64,000 nt of DNA from Granulicella mallensis (lineage in GTDB: Bacteria > Acidobacteriota > Terriglobia > Terriglobales > Acidobacteriaceae). The translations under genes and the position numbers were made by a program. The notes beneath the pieces are model-generated. The model saw only the letters and a program-made list of their open reading frames with translations, was not told the origin of the DNA and ran no database searches. Positions 8,256 through 17,012 of this stretch are shown here, in pieces; position 1 is the first letter of the stretch; the number at the start of each line of letters is the position of its first letter. Location of the stretch: contig NZ_JACHIO010000001.1 of assembly GCF_014203225.1 (NCBI RefSeq), forward strand, positions 372,001 through 436,000, given 5' to 3'.

Positions 8256-9428
8256 TCACCGCCCTGTACGGTAGTCCCTGCCCTTCCACGTGACATGGTG
8301 AAACAGCTTGTGTTTCATCCAGCTGCGTACCAATAGAGCGATAAACAGCGGCAGGGCAAACACCGAGAGCGAGCAGTTCAAAAAGCTGAAGTTCGACCGC
8401 GCGACACGGCGGGAGTACCGCAACAGCGTCCTCGCCCAGAGCAGGAGAATCGCTATCTTCTGCCACAGCACAAGATAGGGCAAGGCAAAGATCAGCAGCG
8501 GCAGCAGAAGCAGGGCCAGATCCAGTAACCTCCACGCAGCCAGTGCCAGCGCATGCGGAAACAGCAGGGCTAAATTCTTCGTCCACCCCTCGACCATGTC
8601 GCTCAATCCGCGATACATGCGCGTGCTCAGGGCGTCGGGCGCATAGCGGAAGCGCAGACCTCTCTTGGAACGCTTGATGCTGTAGGCCAGATCGACATCC
8701 TCAAGAACCGAACGCCCCACCACGCGATGGCCCCCCACCGCAAAGTACGCCTCGCGCTCCACCATCAGAAACTGCCCGTTGGCAGCCGCGATGCGTTTAT
8801 CCGGGTCGTTAACCTGATCCAGCGGGTAGACGCTTGCCAGCTCCGAGAAGACCAGCGGCATCAGAGCTCGCTGCCAGAAGCCTTGAACGATCTGCTGTGG
8901 CGAGTAGGAAAGCAACGCCACCTCATGCTTCTCCGCCTCGTGCAGTGCACGGACAAGATCGCCGAGCTCGTGTACGGTGTCCGCATCGGTAAAGAGCAGC
9001 CACTGGCCACGAGCCTGCTGCGCCGCAGCCCAGCAGGCGTTGGTCTTGCCCGTAAAAGCGCGCTGAGTAGCACGCAGCTCCAGCGGCGGAGCCTCGATCA
9101 CCCGCACGCCCGCATGCTGCGTGGCGGCTTCCATCGCAATCGCCCGTGTGCGGTCTTTGGAGTCATCGTCAACGACAATCAGCTCCCAATCATGGTCCAA
9201 AGGGAAGAACTCATCGGCCTGCGCCAGCAGCGAGGCCAGGCAGGCGGGAAGATTCTGTTCCTCATTGCGGGCAGGAACGATAACGCTCAACCGCAGCGCA
9301 GCCCCTCCCTCTTCACTCCCCCGCACCGGCGCGGATATCGGCTCATCCATAGGAAGTCCAAGGATCGGACTCAATTTCTGGCCCGCAAAAGACCGCGAAC
9401 CACCGTCCGAGTTGGGTTCAGGCAGCAT
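8256..9428 (-). CDS. Glycosyltransferase family 2 with C-terminal membrane segments
   Basis: A 390-residue GT2 enzyme. The GT-A fold starts near residue 47 (LSVIVPARNEEQNLP), with VVDDDSKDRT for nucleotide-sugar binding, the DxD-like FTDADT, and EDVDLAYSIK as the acceptor/base region. About three hydrophobic segments lie at residues 300-375, so it is membrane-anchored with a cytoplasmic catalytic domain. The pattern resembles carotenoid- or hopanoid-associated transferases (CrtQ/HpnB-like), but no such pathway genes are nearby and the acceptor is unknown. It is divergent to the TlpA-like gene, with starts only about 20 bases apart. The first 45 residues look non-conserved, so the true start may be internal. 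Confidence 0.85.
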   Translation of the reverse strand: MLPEPNSDGGSRSFAGQKLSPILGLPMDEPISAPVRGSEEGGAALRLSVIVPARNEEQNLPACLASLLAQADEFFPLDHDWELIVVDDDSKDRTRAIAMEAATQHAGVRVIEAPPLELRATQRAFTGKTNACWAAAQQARGQWLLFTDADTVHELGDLVRALHEAEKHEVALLSYSPQQIVQGFWQRALMPLVFSELASVYPLDQVNDPDKRIAAANGQFLMVEREAYFAVGGHRVVGRSVLEDVDLAYSIKRSKRGLRFRYAPDALSTRMYRGLSDMVEGWTKNLALLFPHALALAAWRLLDLALLLLPLLIFALPYLVLWQKIAILLLWARTLLRYSRRVARSNFSFLNCSLSVFALPLFIALLVRSWMKHKLFHHVTWKGRDYRTGR

Positions 9429-9449
9429 AGATTCGTATTATAGGAAGTG

Positions 9450-9956
9450 ATGACACTTCAGCGCGCAGTTCGGACCCTGGCAGCGGTGGCGGCAGTGACG
9501 CTTTTGAGCGCAACCGGCTGCGACCGCAACGAGCACCCGGGCCAGCTCGGCAATACCGCGCCCACGTTCCACATCAGCGATGGCCAGCAATCCGTAGACC
9601 TCGCCAAGCTGCGTGGCCACGTCGTCCTGCTGAACTTCTGGGCGACCTGGTGTGCGCCCTGCATCGAAGAGATGCCAAGCCTTGAAGCCCTGCAGCAGCA
9701 ACTGCCGCAGGTACAGGTCGTAGCCGTCGCCACGGACGACGATTCCAGCGCCTACAAGAGCTTCCTACAGCGCCGCCCCGTCCATCTTTTCACCGTGCTG
9801 GACAGCGCTCAGGAGTCCAACTCCCTCTACGGCAGCTTCCGCTTCCCCGAGACCTACGCCATCGACAAGAACGGTGTCGTCCGGCGCAAGTTCATCGGGC
9901 CGCAGGACTGGACCAGCCCCGAGATCGTCGATTTCCTCAAAAAACTGGCTGCCTGA
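9450..9956 (+). CDS. TlpA/ResA-like thioredoxin lipoprotein
   Basis: A 168-residue thiol-disulfide oxidoreductase. A signal peptide ends in a lipobox-like sequence before Cys 24 (LLSATGC). The thioredoxin fold follows, with active site WATWCAPCIEEMP and the cis-Pro region FPETY. Members reduce periplasmic disulfides, for example for cytochrome c maturation. The start is the ATG at 9450 with AGGA just upstream; a GTG at 9447 is also possible. It is followed by three same-strand genes of unknown role. Confidence 0.9.
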   Translation: MTLQRAVRTLAAVAAVTLLSATGCDRNEHPGQLGNTAPTFHISDGQQSVDLAKLRGHVVLLNFWATWCAPCIEEMPSLEALQQQLPQVQVVAVATDDDSSAYKSFLQRRPVHLFTVLDSAQESNSLYGSFRFPETYAIDKNGVVRRKFIGPQDWTSPEIVDFLKKLAA

Positions 9957-10001
9957 GCTCCCAACAAAAGCATTTCGACCGGGCACTGCTAAAATTTCCC
10001 T

Positions 10002-10274
10002 ATGACGCAGCTTGATGTAATGTATCGCTACGGCGCCGCGCCCACTGAGGCCGCCATGATGGCTCTGGGACGGATTCGCGAGGTCTACGGCATTCGGAAG
10101 ATGGAGTTCAGCGAGGCCACGAAGACCGTGCGTATAGAGTACGACGCCACCCGCCTTACCGAACCCATCGTGCATCAACTGCTTCGCCGGTCCGGTCTGG
10201 ATGTCGTGGAACGCGTCTCGCTGATTCCCCCTCAACCTGCACCTGAACCCGTTGCCGCTCCTGCCGCAAGCTAA
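10002..10274 (+). CDS. Small protein with HMA/ferredoxin-like pattern
   Basis: A 90-residue cytoplasmic protein. Its spacing (hydrophobic strand, helix AAMMALGRIREVYGI, strand RKMEFSE, strand TVRIEYDAT, helix EPIVHQLLRRSG) recalls heavy-metal-associated or ferredoxin-like folds. The metal-binding CxxC is absent and there is no Cys at all. The C-terminus is Pro/Ala-rich. It lies between the TlpA-like and SPFH genes on the same strand. Function is unknown and the fold call is by eye. Confidence 0.7.
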   Translation: MTQLDVMYRYGAAPTEAAMMALGRIREVYGIRKMEFSEATKTVRIEYDATRLTEPIVHQLLRRSGLDVVERVSLIPPQPAPEPVAAPAAS

Positions 10275-10383
10275 GCGCCTCCTTGTAACGCCCAGGGTAT
10301 CTGCCAACCGTATAATTCTCTGCCAACGAGGCAGAGCTGCCTTCTGCGGTTTCGGCTTCGCATCCCAACACGAGGCATTACAA

Positions 10384-11214
10384 GTGGCTATTACGCGGCA
10401 GGTTATAACCTCTCTCGGACGAGACGGCTCCGATCTACTCGGCAGAAAAACGGTTGCCATCAAGATCATCGATGAGAGCATCGTCAGCGGCTCACTGCTC
10501 ACGGTCGAGAGCAATCACTTTTGTGTTCTGAAGTCACGCGGCGCTGTTTTGTCCGTTTACGAGACGGGCCAGTATTCCATTCAGACCCCGGACAAGCCCC
10601 TGCTCGGGTCCATTGCGCAGGGCTTCTTCGGTGGCTCGTCGCCCTGGGTGTACGAGGTCATCTACATCAATCGCAGCAAGCTGCTCCTGAGCAGCGTCGG
10701 CATCGCGACCAGCAAAGAGATGGCCGAAGTCCAGTACCAGGTGGACTACTACATCCACATCGACAGCACCGATGATGCACTCGACCTGATCACGCATATG
10801 CCCTTCGACGGCATGTCGATCTCAGCCAGCGAAGTAGCCGAGTACGCGGGCCCCGTCGTGGAACAGGCCATCAACCAGATCATCCAGGTCACCCCGCTCG
10901 AACAGATCAACGAGCGCGTGCATGACATCGTCGAGCTCATCAAGGAACATCTCGCAGCCACGCTTAAGATCTACGGCATCGCATTGAACGACGTGAAGCT
11001 GCTGATGCTTCCTAAAGATGCGCGGATGCGTGAGCTGATCTCGCTGAAGGCCTTCGGCCTCGAACCCGAGCAGGCCGTGCGCTACTACCTGGCACTGCAG
11101 ATGGCGGAGAAGGGCCTGATCTCCGCACCCAACGCCGCTGCGGGACTTCCGTTCAATATCGGTGGCTCTGCGCTGGGCGCCTTCAACCTGGATAAGAACA
11201 TGAATCTCAAGTAG
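10384..11214 (+). CDS. SPFH-domain (stomatin/prohibitin-like) soluble protein
   Basis: A 276-residue protein. I place the start at a GTG (10384) after CACGAGG, because the preceding in-frame codons are not protein-like. The central region (about residues 75-215) has the SPFH pattern: VGIATSKEMAEVQYQVDYYIHI, then EYAGPVVEQAINQIIQ, and helices ending LKIYGIALNDVKLLM. No signal peptide or membrane span is visible, unlike flotillin or HflK. The C-terminus is Gly/Ala-rich and flexible. SPFH proteins form oligomeric scaffolds. A TATAAT lies at 10311-10316 without a good -35. The next gene begins 63 bases on and is the likely partner. Confidence 0.82.
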   Translation: MAITRQVITSLGRDGSDLLGRKTVAIKIIDESIVSGSLLTVESNHFCVLKSRGAVLSVYETGQYSIQTPDKPLLGSIAQGFFGGSSPWVYEVIYINRSKLLLSSVGIATSKEMAEVQYQVDYYIHIDSTDDALDLITHMPFDGMSISASEVAEYAGPVVEQAINQIIQVTPLEQINERVHDIVELIKEHLAATLKIYGIALNDVKLLMLPKDARMRELISLKAFGLEPEQAVRYYLALQMAEKGLISAPNAAAGLPFNIGGSALGAFNLDKNMNLK

Positions 11215-11277
11215 CAAAACTTGTACCAAGAGCCCCGGAGCATCCGGGGCTCACCTTTTAGAAGCAGGGGTTTGAAA

Positions 11278-11817
11278 ATGTCGTCCTTTTATCAGGCCAA
11301 CGAGTTCGAACAGCTCGCCATCAATCTCTTCTACGGTTGGGGCTACAACTTCTATCGTGTCGAAAATCAGTTACGCACCGACGATCTGCTGGTCCGCAGC
11401 AAGGTCAGCGAGCTGCTGGCCGACGCGCGCACCGATATCGTCGATGCAGGAATCAAGTATCGCCACGAGCATCTGCCGCCTCCGACACGCGAGAATCCAT
11501 TTCCCAACGCGGATGCCGTACGCACCGCCAAAGCCATCGACGAAGTAGCCGCAGCGCTAACCGCCGTGGCCGCGCAGATACGCTCCGCACCTGCGCCGGA
11601 GAACGATCGCATGTGGCAGCGGCACCGTAACGAAGCCCATACGTTGTCCCAGCTCGGCGAGGTGGACAAAGAGATGGTGGTCATCGCAGCCGCGCTGCGT
11701 TCGAAGACACAAAACAGTGGCAGCGCCTGGATCATCGAGAACCTCAGCGAGATTCCTTCAGCCACGGATGCAATGCGAGCCATCCTACGCAAACGTGCGG
11801 ATCTGCTAACAATTTAG
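11278..11817 (+). CDS. Conserved-looking helical protein beside the SPFH gene
   Basis: A 179-residue protein with no recognised domain. Start ATG at 11278 after AGCAGGGG. The first 60 residues are aromatic-rich (FYGWGYNFYRVENQL) and the rest is charged and Ala-rich helix with no membrane span, Cys cluster or enzymatic motif. Its distance of 63 bases from the SPFH gene suggests cotranscription. It could be an adaptor or client of the SPFH assembly. No function is claimed. Confidence 0.72.
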   Translation: MSSFYQANEFEQLAINLFYGWGYNFYRVENQLRTDDLLVRSKVSELLADARTDIVDAGIKYRHEHLPPPTRENPFPNADAVRTAKAIDEVAAALTAVAAQIRSAPAPENDRMWQRHRNEAHTLSQLGEVDKEMVVIAAALRSKTQNSGSAWIIENLSEIPSATDAMRAILRKRADLLTI

Positions 11818-11828
11818 CAGGCTCGCTT

Positions 11829-11976
11829 TTGTTTGTTTTTCGTCGTCATCCTGAGTCCTGAGCGAAGTCGAATGGACGAAGAACCCCCGCATTTTGGGCC
11901 CCCCATGCAGCTCGCATCACCCAAAACTCAGGGACTCGTCAGCCTCACCTCAGCATGACGACGAAAAACAAACAAC
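11829..11976. repeat. Family A palindromic element, copy A3, degenerate
   Basis: The outer arms (GTTTGTTTTTCGTCGTCATC and the complement ending at 11976) match the other copies. The inner part is decayed: CCTGAG is duplicated and CCCCCGCATTTTGGG pairs only weakly with CCCAAAACTCAGGG. It lies just after the 11278-11817 gene and 57 bases before tRNA-Arg. Nothing else is seen in this gap. Confidence 0.82.
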
Positions 11977-12033
11977 ACAGTTGCCTCATCCTCATTCATC
12001 GGTTATTCTTACTTAGTTGCGTCATTGCAATGT

Positions 12034-12110
12034 GCGCCCGTAGCTCAGCTGGATAGAGCGCCTGGCTACGAACCAGTAGGTCGGAGGTTCGAATCCTTCC
12101 GGGCGCACCA
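12034..12110 (+). tRNA. tRNA-Arg (anticodon ACG)
   Basis: A 77-base cloverleaf with acceptor GCGCCCG/CGGGCGC, D-arm TAGCTCAGCTGGATAGAGC, anticodon loop CTACGAA within CTGG/CCAG, T-loop TTCGAAT and encoded CCA at the 3' end. The ACG anticodon is normally edited to ICG and reads CGU, CGC and CGA. Confidence 0.97.
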
Positions 12111-12184
12111 TACCCCTTCCAAACCCACCCCTCCCAATTAGCCTTCCCTGCCCTTACGCAGAGTGCCTCGCCACGCCTTGCCAA

Positions 12185-12213
12185 TTGACGACCGATTTAG
12201 TCCGCATTAGAAT
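12185..12213 (+). promoter_or_regulatory. Sigma-70 promoter of the iron permease operon
   Basis: TTGACG (12185-12190), a 17-base spacer and TAGAAT (12208-12213) form a near-consensus promoter 75 bases upstream of the FTR1 ATG. I saw no clear Fur box beside it. Confidence 0.65.
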
Positions 12214-12287
12214 CGAGCTAGAAACGACGGAAGTTATAGCGTCGCGAGCATGGGTGCCAACTGGCTCGCCCAGCTAGGAAGACTGGG

Positions 12288-13547
12288 ATGCTGCAAGCCT
12301 TTATTATCACGCTCCGCGAGGGTGTCGAAGCGGCGCTGATCGTAGGAATTATCTTCGCGTACCTCGACAAAATCAATCGCCGCGAGCTCAAGAAGACTGC
12401 CTTTGTCGCGCTGCTTTCCGCAGTCGCCGCCAGCATTGGCGTCGCTATCGTCATCTCGCGCACCCAGTTCAATGAGGACATCTTTGAAGGCTGGGTGATG
12501 CTCGTCGCCGCGGCGTTCGTCATCGGCATGATCTGGTTCATGCACAAGACCGCGCGCAGCATGAAGGGCGAGATCGAGTCGAAGGTGGCAAAGCTCACCA
12601 GCAACCGCTTCGGACTCTTCATGTTCGTCTTCCTGATGGTGCTCCGCGAAGGCGTTGAGACCGTGCTCATCCTCGCCGGCGTCTCGCTGAACTCAACCGA
12701 GCTGATGAGCTTCACCGGAACGCTCCTCGGCATCGGCGCAGCTGTCGTATTTGGCGTGCTGTTCATTCGCGGCAGCGTGCGGATCAACCTGCAGCGCTTC
12801 TTCCGTGTCACCACGATCATTCTCTACTTCGTTGTCTTCCAGCTCCTGGTCAGCGGCCTGCATGAGCTCTCCGAGAACGGCGTCCTGCCCTCCAGCACCA
12901 CGGAGATGCGCTACATCGGCCCTATCGTACGCAACGATCTCTTCTTCTTCGTCACGATGCTCGCGCTCGCTGGCCTGATGGTGCTGTTTGAGTACCGCCG
13001 CCGCGCCCCGCAAGTCGTTCCCTCCGACGCCACCCCCGCAGACCGCCGCAAGCTGGAGTGGACCGCCAAGCGTGAACGCGTCTGGATGACCTCCGTCGTC
13101 GTCATCAGCTTCCTCTTCATCTTCCTCTCGACAGCCGAGTTCATCTACGCGCAGAGCTCCACAGCGCTAAGCGCAGCCACACCGGTCACCCTGGTGGGCT
13201 CGCAGGTAACCGTGCCGACAGCGGACATCAACGACGCCAAGCTGCACCGCTACTCCGTGCACATTGACGGCGACGGCAAATCGACCGAAGTGCGCTTCCT
13301 GCTCTTCCGCAAGCCCGACGGCAACCTGGTCGCCGCAGCCGATGCGTGCTCCATCTGCGGGCCGGTCGGCTTCTACATCGGCGAGCAGGGCATCACCTGC
13401 AAGATGTGCTCCTCGCCCCTGGTGGCGAGCTCGATGGGCCAGCCCGGTGGCTGCAACCCGATTCCTCTGAAGTCGACGATCGAAGGCGGCATGATCGTCA
13501 TCGCCCGTGCCGACCTCGAACCGCTCGTCAAAGTCTTCGGAAAGTAG
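12288..13547 (+). CDS. FTR1 iron permease fused to a DUF2318 Cys-rich domain
   Basis: A 419-residue inner-membrane protein. The seven-span FTR1 part (about residues 1-285) carries two REGVE iron motifs (residues 10-14 and 120-124). The extracytoplasmic C-terminal part (about 300-419) is DUF2318-like, with C354-x2-C357, C371-x2-C374 and C389 in GGCNP. This combination, followed by two FtsX permeases and an ATPase, matches the Campylobacter P19/Cj1658-1663 type of iron uptake locus as I know it, where the parts are separate genes. No P19 copper protein is present here. Start ATG has AGGA 8 bases upstream and a good promoter lies at 12185. Confidence 0.93.
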   Translation: MLQAFIITLREGVEAALIVGIIFAYLDKINRRELKKTAFVALLSAVAASIGVAIVISRTQFNEDIFEGWVMLVAAAFVIGMIWFMHKTARSMKGEIESKVAKLTSNRFGLFMFVFLMVLREGVETVLILAGVSLNSTELMSFTGTLLGIGAAVVFGVLFIRGSVRINLQRFFRVTTIILYFVVFQLLVSGLHELSENGVLPSSTTEMRYIGPIVRNDLFFFVTMLALAGLMVLFEYRRRAPQVVPSDATPADRRKLEWTAKRERVWMTSVVVISFLFIFLSTAEFIYAQSSTALSAATPVTLVGSQVTVPTADINDAKLHRYSVHIDGDGKSTEVRFLLFRKPDGNLVAAADACSICGPVGFYIGEQGITCKMCSSPLVASSMGQPGGCNPIPLKSTIEGGMIVIARADLEPLVKVFGK

Positions 13548-13553
13548 CGGCCC

Positions 13554-14867
13554 ATGTTTCTGCGGATGCTGGGTGAAAGTTTCGTGCGGCAGCGGCGGCG
13601 TAAGCTGCTTGCAGGTCTCGCGATCCTGCTCGGCACCACTGCCGTGACCGCGATGCTGGCCCTCGCCACGACCATCGGCGACCGCATCCACCGCGAGCTG
13701 GCCGTCTATGGAGCCAACATCACGGTCTATCCCAAGGCCGATACCCTCGACGTAAAGATCGGCGGCCAGACGCTGCGGCCCACCACCGGCGGCGTGTATC
13801 TGCATGCGAGCGACCTCGAAAAGCTGCACGGCATCTTCTGGGCCAACAACATCACCGGCCTGAGTCCGGAACTGGACTCCAGCATCAGCCTCGGCAAGCT
13901 GGACTCCGTGCCACCCTCTCCTGTTCCCGCAGCCGGCTTCTGGTTCCAGCACAACTTCGGCGACGCAAAGGTAAAACTCATCACCGGCGCAACGCAGTTG
14001 CATCCGTGGTGGAAGCTGCAGGGCTCAGCCCCTCAGGGCAGTGGCCAGATCGTCCTCGGCGCGACCCTCGCAAAGAGCCTGAAAGTAGGGATTGGCGACC
14101 GCCTCATGGTGCTGGGAGTCTCTGACGTAGCCGACCCCGTCACGGTGACGGGCATTCTCACAACCGGTGATGCCACCGAAGCAAAAGCGATCTTTGAGTT
14201 GAGCACGCTTCAGCAATACGCCGATCTTCCCGATGCCGTCTCTCGTGTCGATGTCAGCGCACGCACCAAGCCGGAAGATGCCTTCGCACGCAAGGACCCC
14301 GATACCCTTTCACCAAAACAGCGCGACCTCTGGTACTGCCGCCCTTACGCGAACTCCATCGCCTATCAGATCCGTGAAGCGATCCCCGGAGCTGCGGCCG
14401 AACAGGTACGGCAGGTGGAACAGAGCGAGGGCACGATCCTCGAACGCATCAGCGGCCTGATGTGGCTGGTAAGCGCCGCAGCGATGCTGGCTGCAGCCGT
14501 GGCAGTCTCCGCGGCGATGGCGACCGCCGTGCTCGAACGCCGCACCGAGATCGGCCTGATGCGCTCGCTCGGCGCCAGCAAGGTCCGCATCGCTTCCCTG
14601 TTCTACTCCGAAGCCGGTCTGCTGGCGCTCCTGGGAGGGATCGTAGGCTATGGAATCGGCTCCCTCCTCGCCGCACTGCTGACGGCGAGAATCTTTGGCG
14701 AACAGTCCGGCATCACGTTGCGTGTGGCCATGGCTCATGCCTTCAATCCAGCACTGCTGCCGGTGGTCCTGGGCATTGCGCTCCTGGTCGCCATCGCCGG
14801 AAGCACCGCGTCGATCCGTAGCGCCTTACGTATGGATCCCTCCGCCGTCTTAAGGAATAACGCATGA
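13554..14867 (+). CDS. FtsX-like ABC permease, first of the iron locus
   Basis: A 437-residue MacB/FtsX-type permease. One N-terminal span (about residues 15-40) is followed by a large extracytoplasmic domain (about 45-285). Three C-terminal spans (about 300-430) include the conserved ERRTEIGLMRSLGAS turn. It begins 6 bases after the FTR1-DUF2318 gene and overlaps the next permease by 4 bases. It should form a heterodimer with that permease, driven by the ATPase at 15985. A mechanotransmission role, acting on the extracytoplasmic iron domain, is an inference. Confidence 0.88.
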   Translation: MFLRMLGESFVRQRRRKLLAGLAILLGTTAVTAMLALATTIGDRIHRELAVYGANITVYPKADTLDVKIGGQTLRPTTGGVYLHASDLEKLHGIFWANNITGLSPELDSSISLGKLDSVPPSPVPAAGFWFQHNFGDAKVKLITGATQLHPWWKLQGSAPQGSGQIVLGATLAKSLKVGIGDRLMVLGVSDVADPVTVTGILTTGDATEAKAIFELSTLQQYADLPDAVSRVDVSARTKPEDAFARKDPDTLSPKQRDLWYCRPYANSIAYQIREAIPGAAAEQVRQVEQSEGTILERISGLMWLVSAAAMLAAAVAVSAAMATAVLERRTEIGLMRSLGASKVRIASLFYSEAGLLALLGGIVGYGIGSLLAALLTARIFGEQSGITLRVAMAHAFNPALLPVVLGIALLVAIAGSTASIRSALRMDPSAVLRNNA

Positions 14868-15979
14868 GCACGACGGCAACCAGCAAGGCGAACATCTCTC
14901 TTGGGCGAATGCTCTTGCGCTCGCTCGCGCATCGCCGCGCACGCAGCTTCTCCGCACTAGCCGCGCTGACGGTTTCAGCAGCCGTGTCGACGGCGCTGCT
15001 CACGCTCTACAACGATCTCGACGCGAAGCTGCACCACGAGTTCCGCAGCTTCGGCGCCAACGTCGTTGTCAACTCGACCAGCGTTGCCATCTCTCCGGAT
15101 GAGATCCTGCAGGTCCAGAACATCGCGGGCACTAACTCCCTCACTGCCCCTATTGCCTACGCCATAGCAGAGACCGACCGAAAAACTCCGGTCGTTGTTG
15201 CGGGGGTGGACTTCGCCACCATGCAGAAGCTCGACAACTGGTGGAAGGTCGGCACCTGGCCTGGCCAACCCGATCAAGTCCTGCTTGGCCAGCGTGCCGC
15301 GGGCTTCATCGCCAACGAGAAGGAAGTAACGCTCACCTACGCCGGCAAAGCGCTCACACTGCACGGCACAGGACGCCTGAGCACCGGCGGCGACGAGGAC
15401 TCCCGCATCTACCTGCCGCTCGCGACCTTCGAGAACTGGATCGGCGTGCAGCCTCATGTCCTCGAGATACAAGTCCCCGGCGGCGCAGGACGCGTGAACG
15501 CCGTTCTTTCGCAGCTACAGCACGATCTGCCGCAGTTGCATGCCGAACCCGTACGCCAGCTCGTCGCCGGCGAGTCCAGCATCGTCGACAAGACCCATGC
15601 GCTGATGTACGGAGCTGTTCTGTTGATCGCGCTGACCGTAGCGGTCAGCGTGCTCGCGACACTTTCAGCGAGCGTCCTTGAACGCCGCCGCGACTTCGCG
15701 CTGATGAAGGCGCTGGGAGCCTCTCAGTCTCAGTTGTTCGCGCACTTTCTGCTGGAGGCGCTTGTCCTTGCCACTGTGGGAGTCGTCGCCGGCTATCTCC
15801 TCGGCTCGGGGCTGGCCTGGGCGATCGGTATCGCAAACTTTGGCACGGCCACCTGGCCGAAGCTCTCGATCCTGCCACTCGTTTTACTCTTGAACCTGGG
15901 GATCGCAGCGTGCGCCGCACTTTTCCCCGCGCGCGTCCTCCGCGGCCTGCAGCCTGCCGCGCTACTGAAGGGTGAGTAA
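14864..15979 (+). CDS. FtsX-like ABC permease, second of the iron locus
   Basis: A 371-residue FtsX-type permease with the same plan as its neighbour: N-terminal span (about 28-50), extracytoplasmic domain, then three spans (about 245-360) with ERRRDFALMKALGAS. Its ATG overlaps the stop of the preceding gene by 4 bases, so translation is probably coupled. The ATPase gene starts 5 bases after its stop. Confidence 0.88.
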   Translation: MSTTATSKANISLGRMLLRSLAHRRARSFSALAALTVSAAVSTALLTLYNDLDAKLHHEFRSFGANVVVNSTSVAISPDEILQVQNIAGTNSLTAPIAYAIAETDRKTPVVVAGVDFATMQKLDNWWKVGTWPGQPDQVLLGQRAAGFIANEKEVTLTYAGKALTLHGTGRLSTGGDEDSRIYLPLATFENWIGVQPHVLEIQVPGGAGRVNAVLSQLQHDLPQLHAEPVRQLVAGESSIVDKTHALMYGAVLLIALTVAVSVLATLSASVLERRRDFALMKALGASQSQLFAHFLLEALVLATVGVVAGYLLGSGLAWAIGIANFGTATWPKLSILPLVLLLNLGIAACAALFPARVLRGLQPAALLKGE

Positions 15980-15984
15980 CAACC

Positions 15985-16734
15985 ATGAAGATGGTCTCGG
16001 AAGCACAACGGCAACACGCAGAGGCAATGCTCGAGGGCGCAGCTCCTGTGATTGAGCTGCTCGGCGTCTCGCGCGTCTACCCTTCACGCTCGGGAGTTGT
16101 TCACGCGCTCAACGATGCCAGCTTCACCATCGGCGCGAGCGAGTGGGTCGCGATCACCGGGCCCTCCGGCTCCGGCAAATCGACATTGGTCAATCTGCTG
16201 GGCTGTCTCGACACCCCGACCGCCGGCACACTGCGTATCGACGGCACCGAAGTCCACACGATGGGCGGCGGCGACCTGGACCGCTTCCGCGCCGACAAAG
16301 TAGGGTTCATCTTTCAGCAGTTCCATCTGATCCCCTACCTCTCTGCGCTCGAAAACGTCATGCTCGCACAATATTTTCACTCGATGACCAACGAGAGCGA
16401 TGCCCGCGCCGCGCTGGACCGCGTAGGCCTCAGCCACCGCGCCGAGCATCTGCCCAGCGAATTGAGTGGCGGCGAACAGCAGCGCGTCTGCATCGCCCGC
16501 GCCCTCATCAATGACCCACCCATTCTTCTGGCCGATGAGCCCACCGGCAATCTCGACGCGGCCAATCAGCGTATCGTAGCGGAGATTCTGGCCGAGCTGC
16601 ACGCGAACGGACACACCATCGTAATGGTCACCCATGATCCCGAAATGGCCGCGCTGGCACAGCGCAAGATTGCCCTGAGCCATGGCAAGGTGTTCTGCCA
16701 TCCCGTGTCGAATGTGGTGAAGCTAAGCCAGTAA
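15985..16734 (+). CDS. ABC transporter ATPase of the FTR1-FtsX locus
   Basis: A 249-residue LolD/MacB-type ATPase. It has Walker [20 protein letters not shown], the signature LSGGEQQR, Walker B LLADEP followed by TGNLD, and the H-loop VTHDP. About 20 extra residues precede the domain. It is the last gene of a four-gene operon and should power the two FtsX permeases. A family A palindrome follows. Confidence 0.92.
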   Translation: MKMVSEAQRQHAEAMLEGAAPVIELLGVSRVYPSRSGVVHALNDASFTIGASEWVAITGPSGSGKSTLVNLLGCLDTPTAGTLRIDGTEVHTMGGGDLDRFRADKVGFIFQQFHLIPYLSALENVMLAQYFHSMTNESDARAALDRVGLSHRAEHLPSELSGGEQQRVCIARALINDPPILLADEPTGNLDAANQRIVAEILAELHANGHTIVMVTHDPEMAALAQRKIALSHGKVFCHPVSNVVKLSQ

Positions 16735-16760
16735 CCTCAGACACTCCAGGCCGCTTTTGC

Positions 16761-17000
16761 TGTTGCCTGTTTTAGCCGTTGCCTATTTTTCGTCGTTGCT
16801 TGTTTTTCGTCGTTGCTTGTTTTTCGTCGTCATCCTGAGCCGTAGGCGAAGGACCCCCGCATTAAGTGCCACCACAGACGCCAGGCGCAGCACCATCAAC
16901 GTTGGTGCTGCGCCTGGCGTTTGTGCCACCACGAGCAAAATGCGGGGGTCCTTCGTTCGCTACGCTCTCTCAAGGATGACGACGAAAAACAAGCAACGGC
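16761..17000. repeat. Family A palindromic element, copy A4, with internal hairpin
   Basis: Standard outer arms lie between the convergent ends of the ABC ATPase and nadK. Three tandem 17-base units (16779-16795, 16796-16812, 16813-16829) make up the left edge. The centre has a perfect 18-bp inverted repeat (16878-16895 and 16903-16920) with a 7-base loop. The transcript of either strand would form a very stable branched hairpin. Confidence 0.92.
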
Positions 17001-17012
17001 AAAAGCTAAAAC

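Noticed and set aside
8026-8274. 82-codon frame inside palindrome A2
   Set aside because: Made of repeat arms plus the end of the glycosyltransferase gene in another frame.
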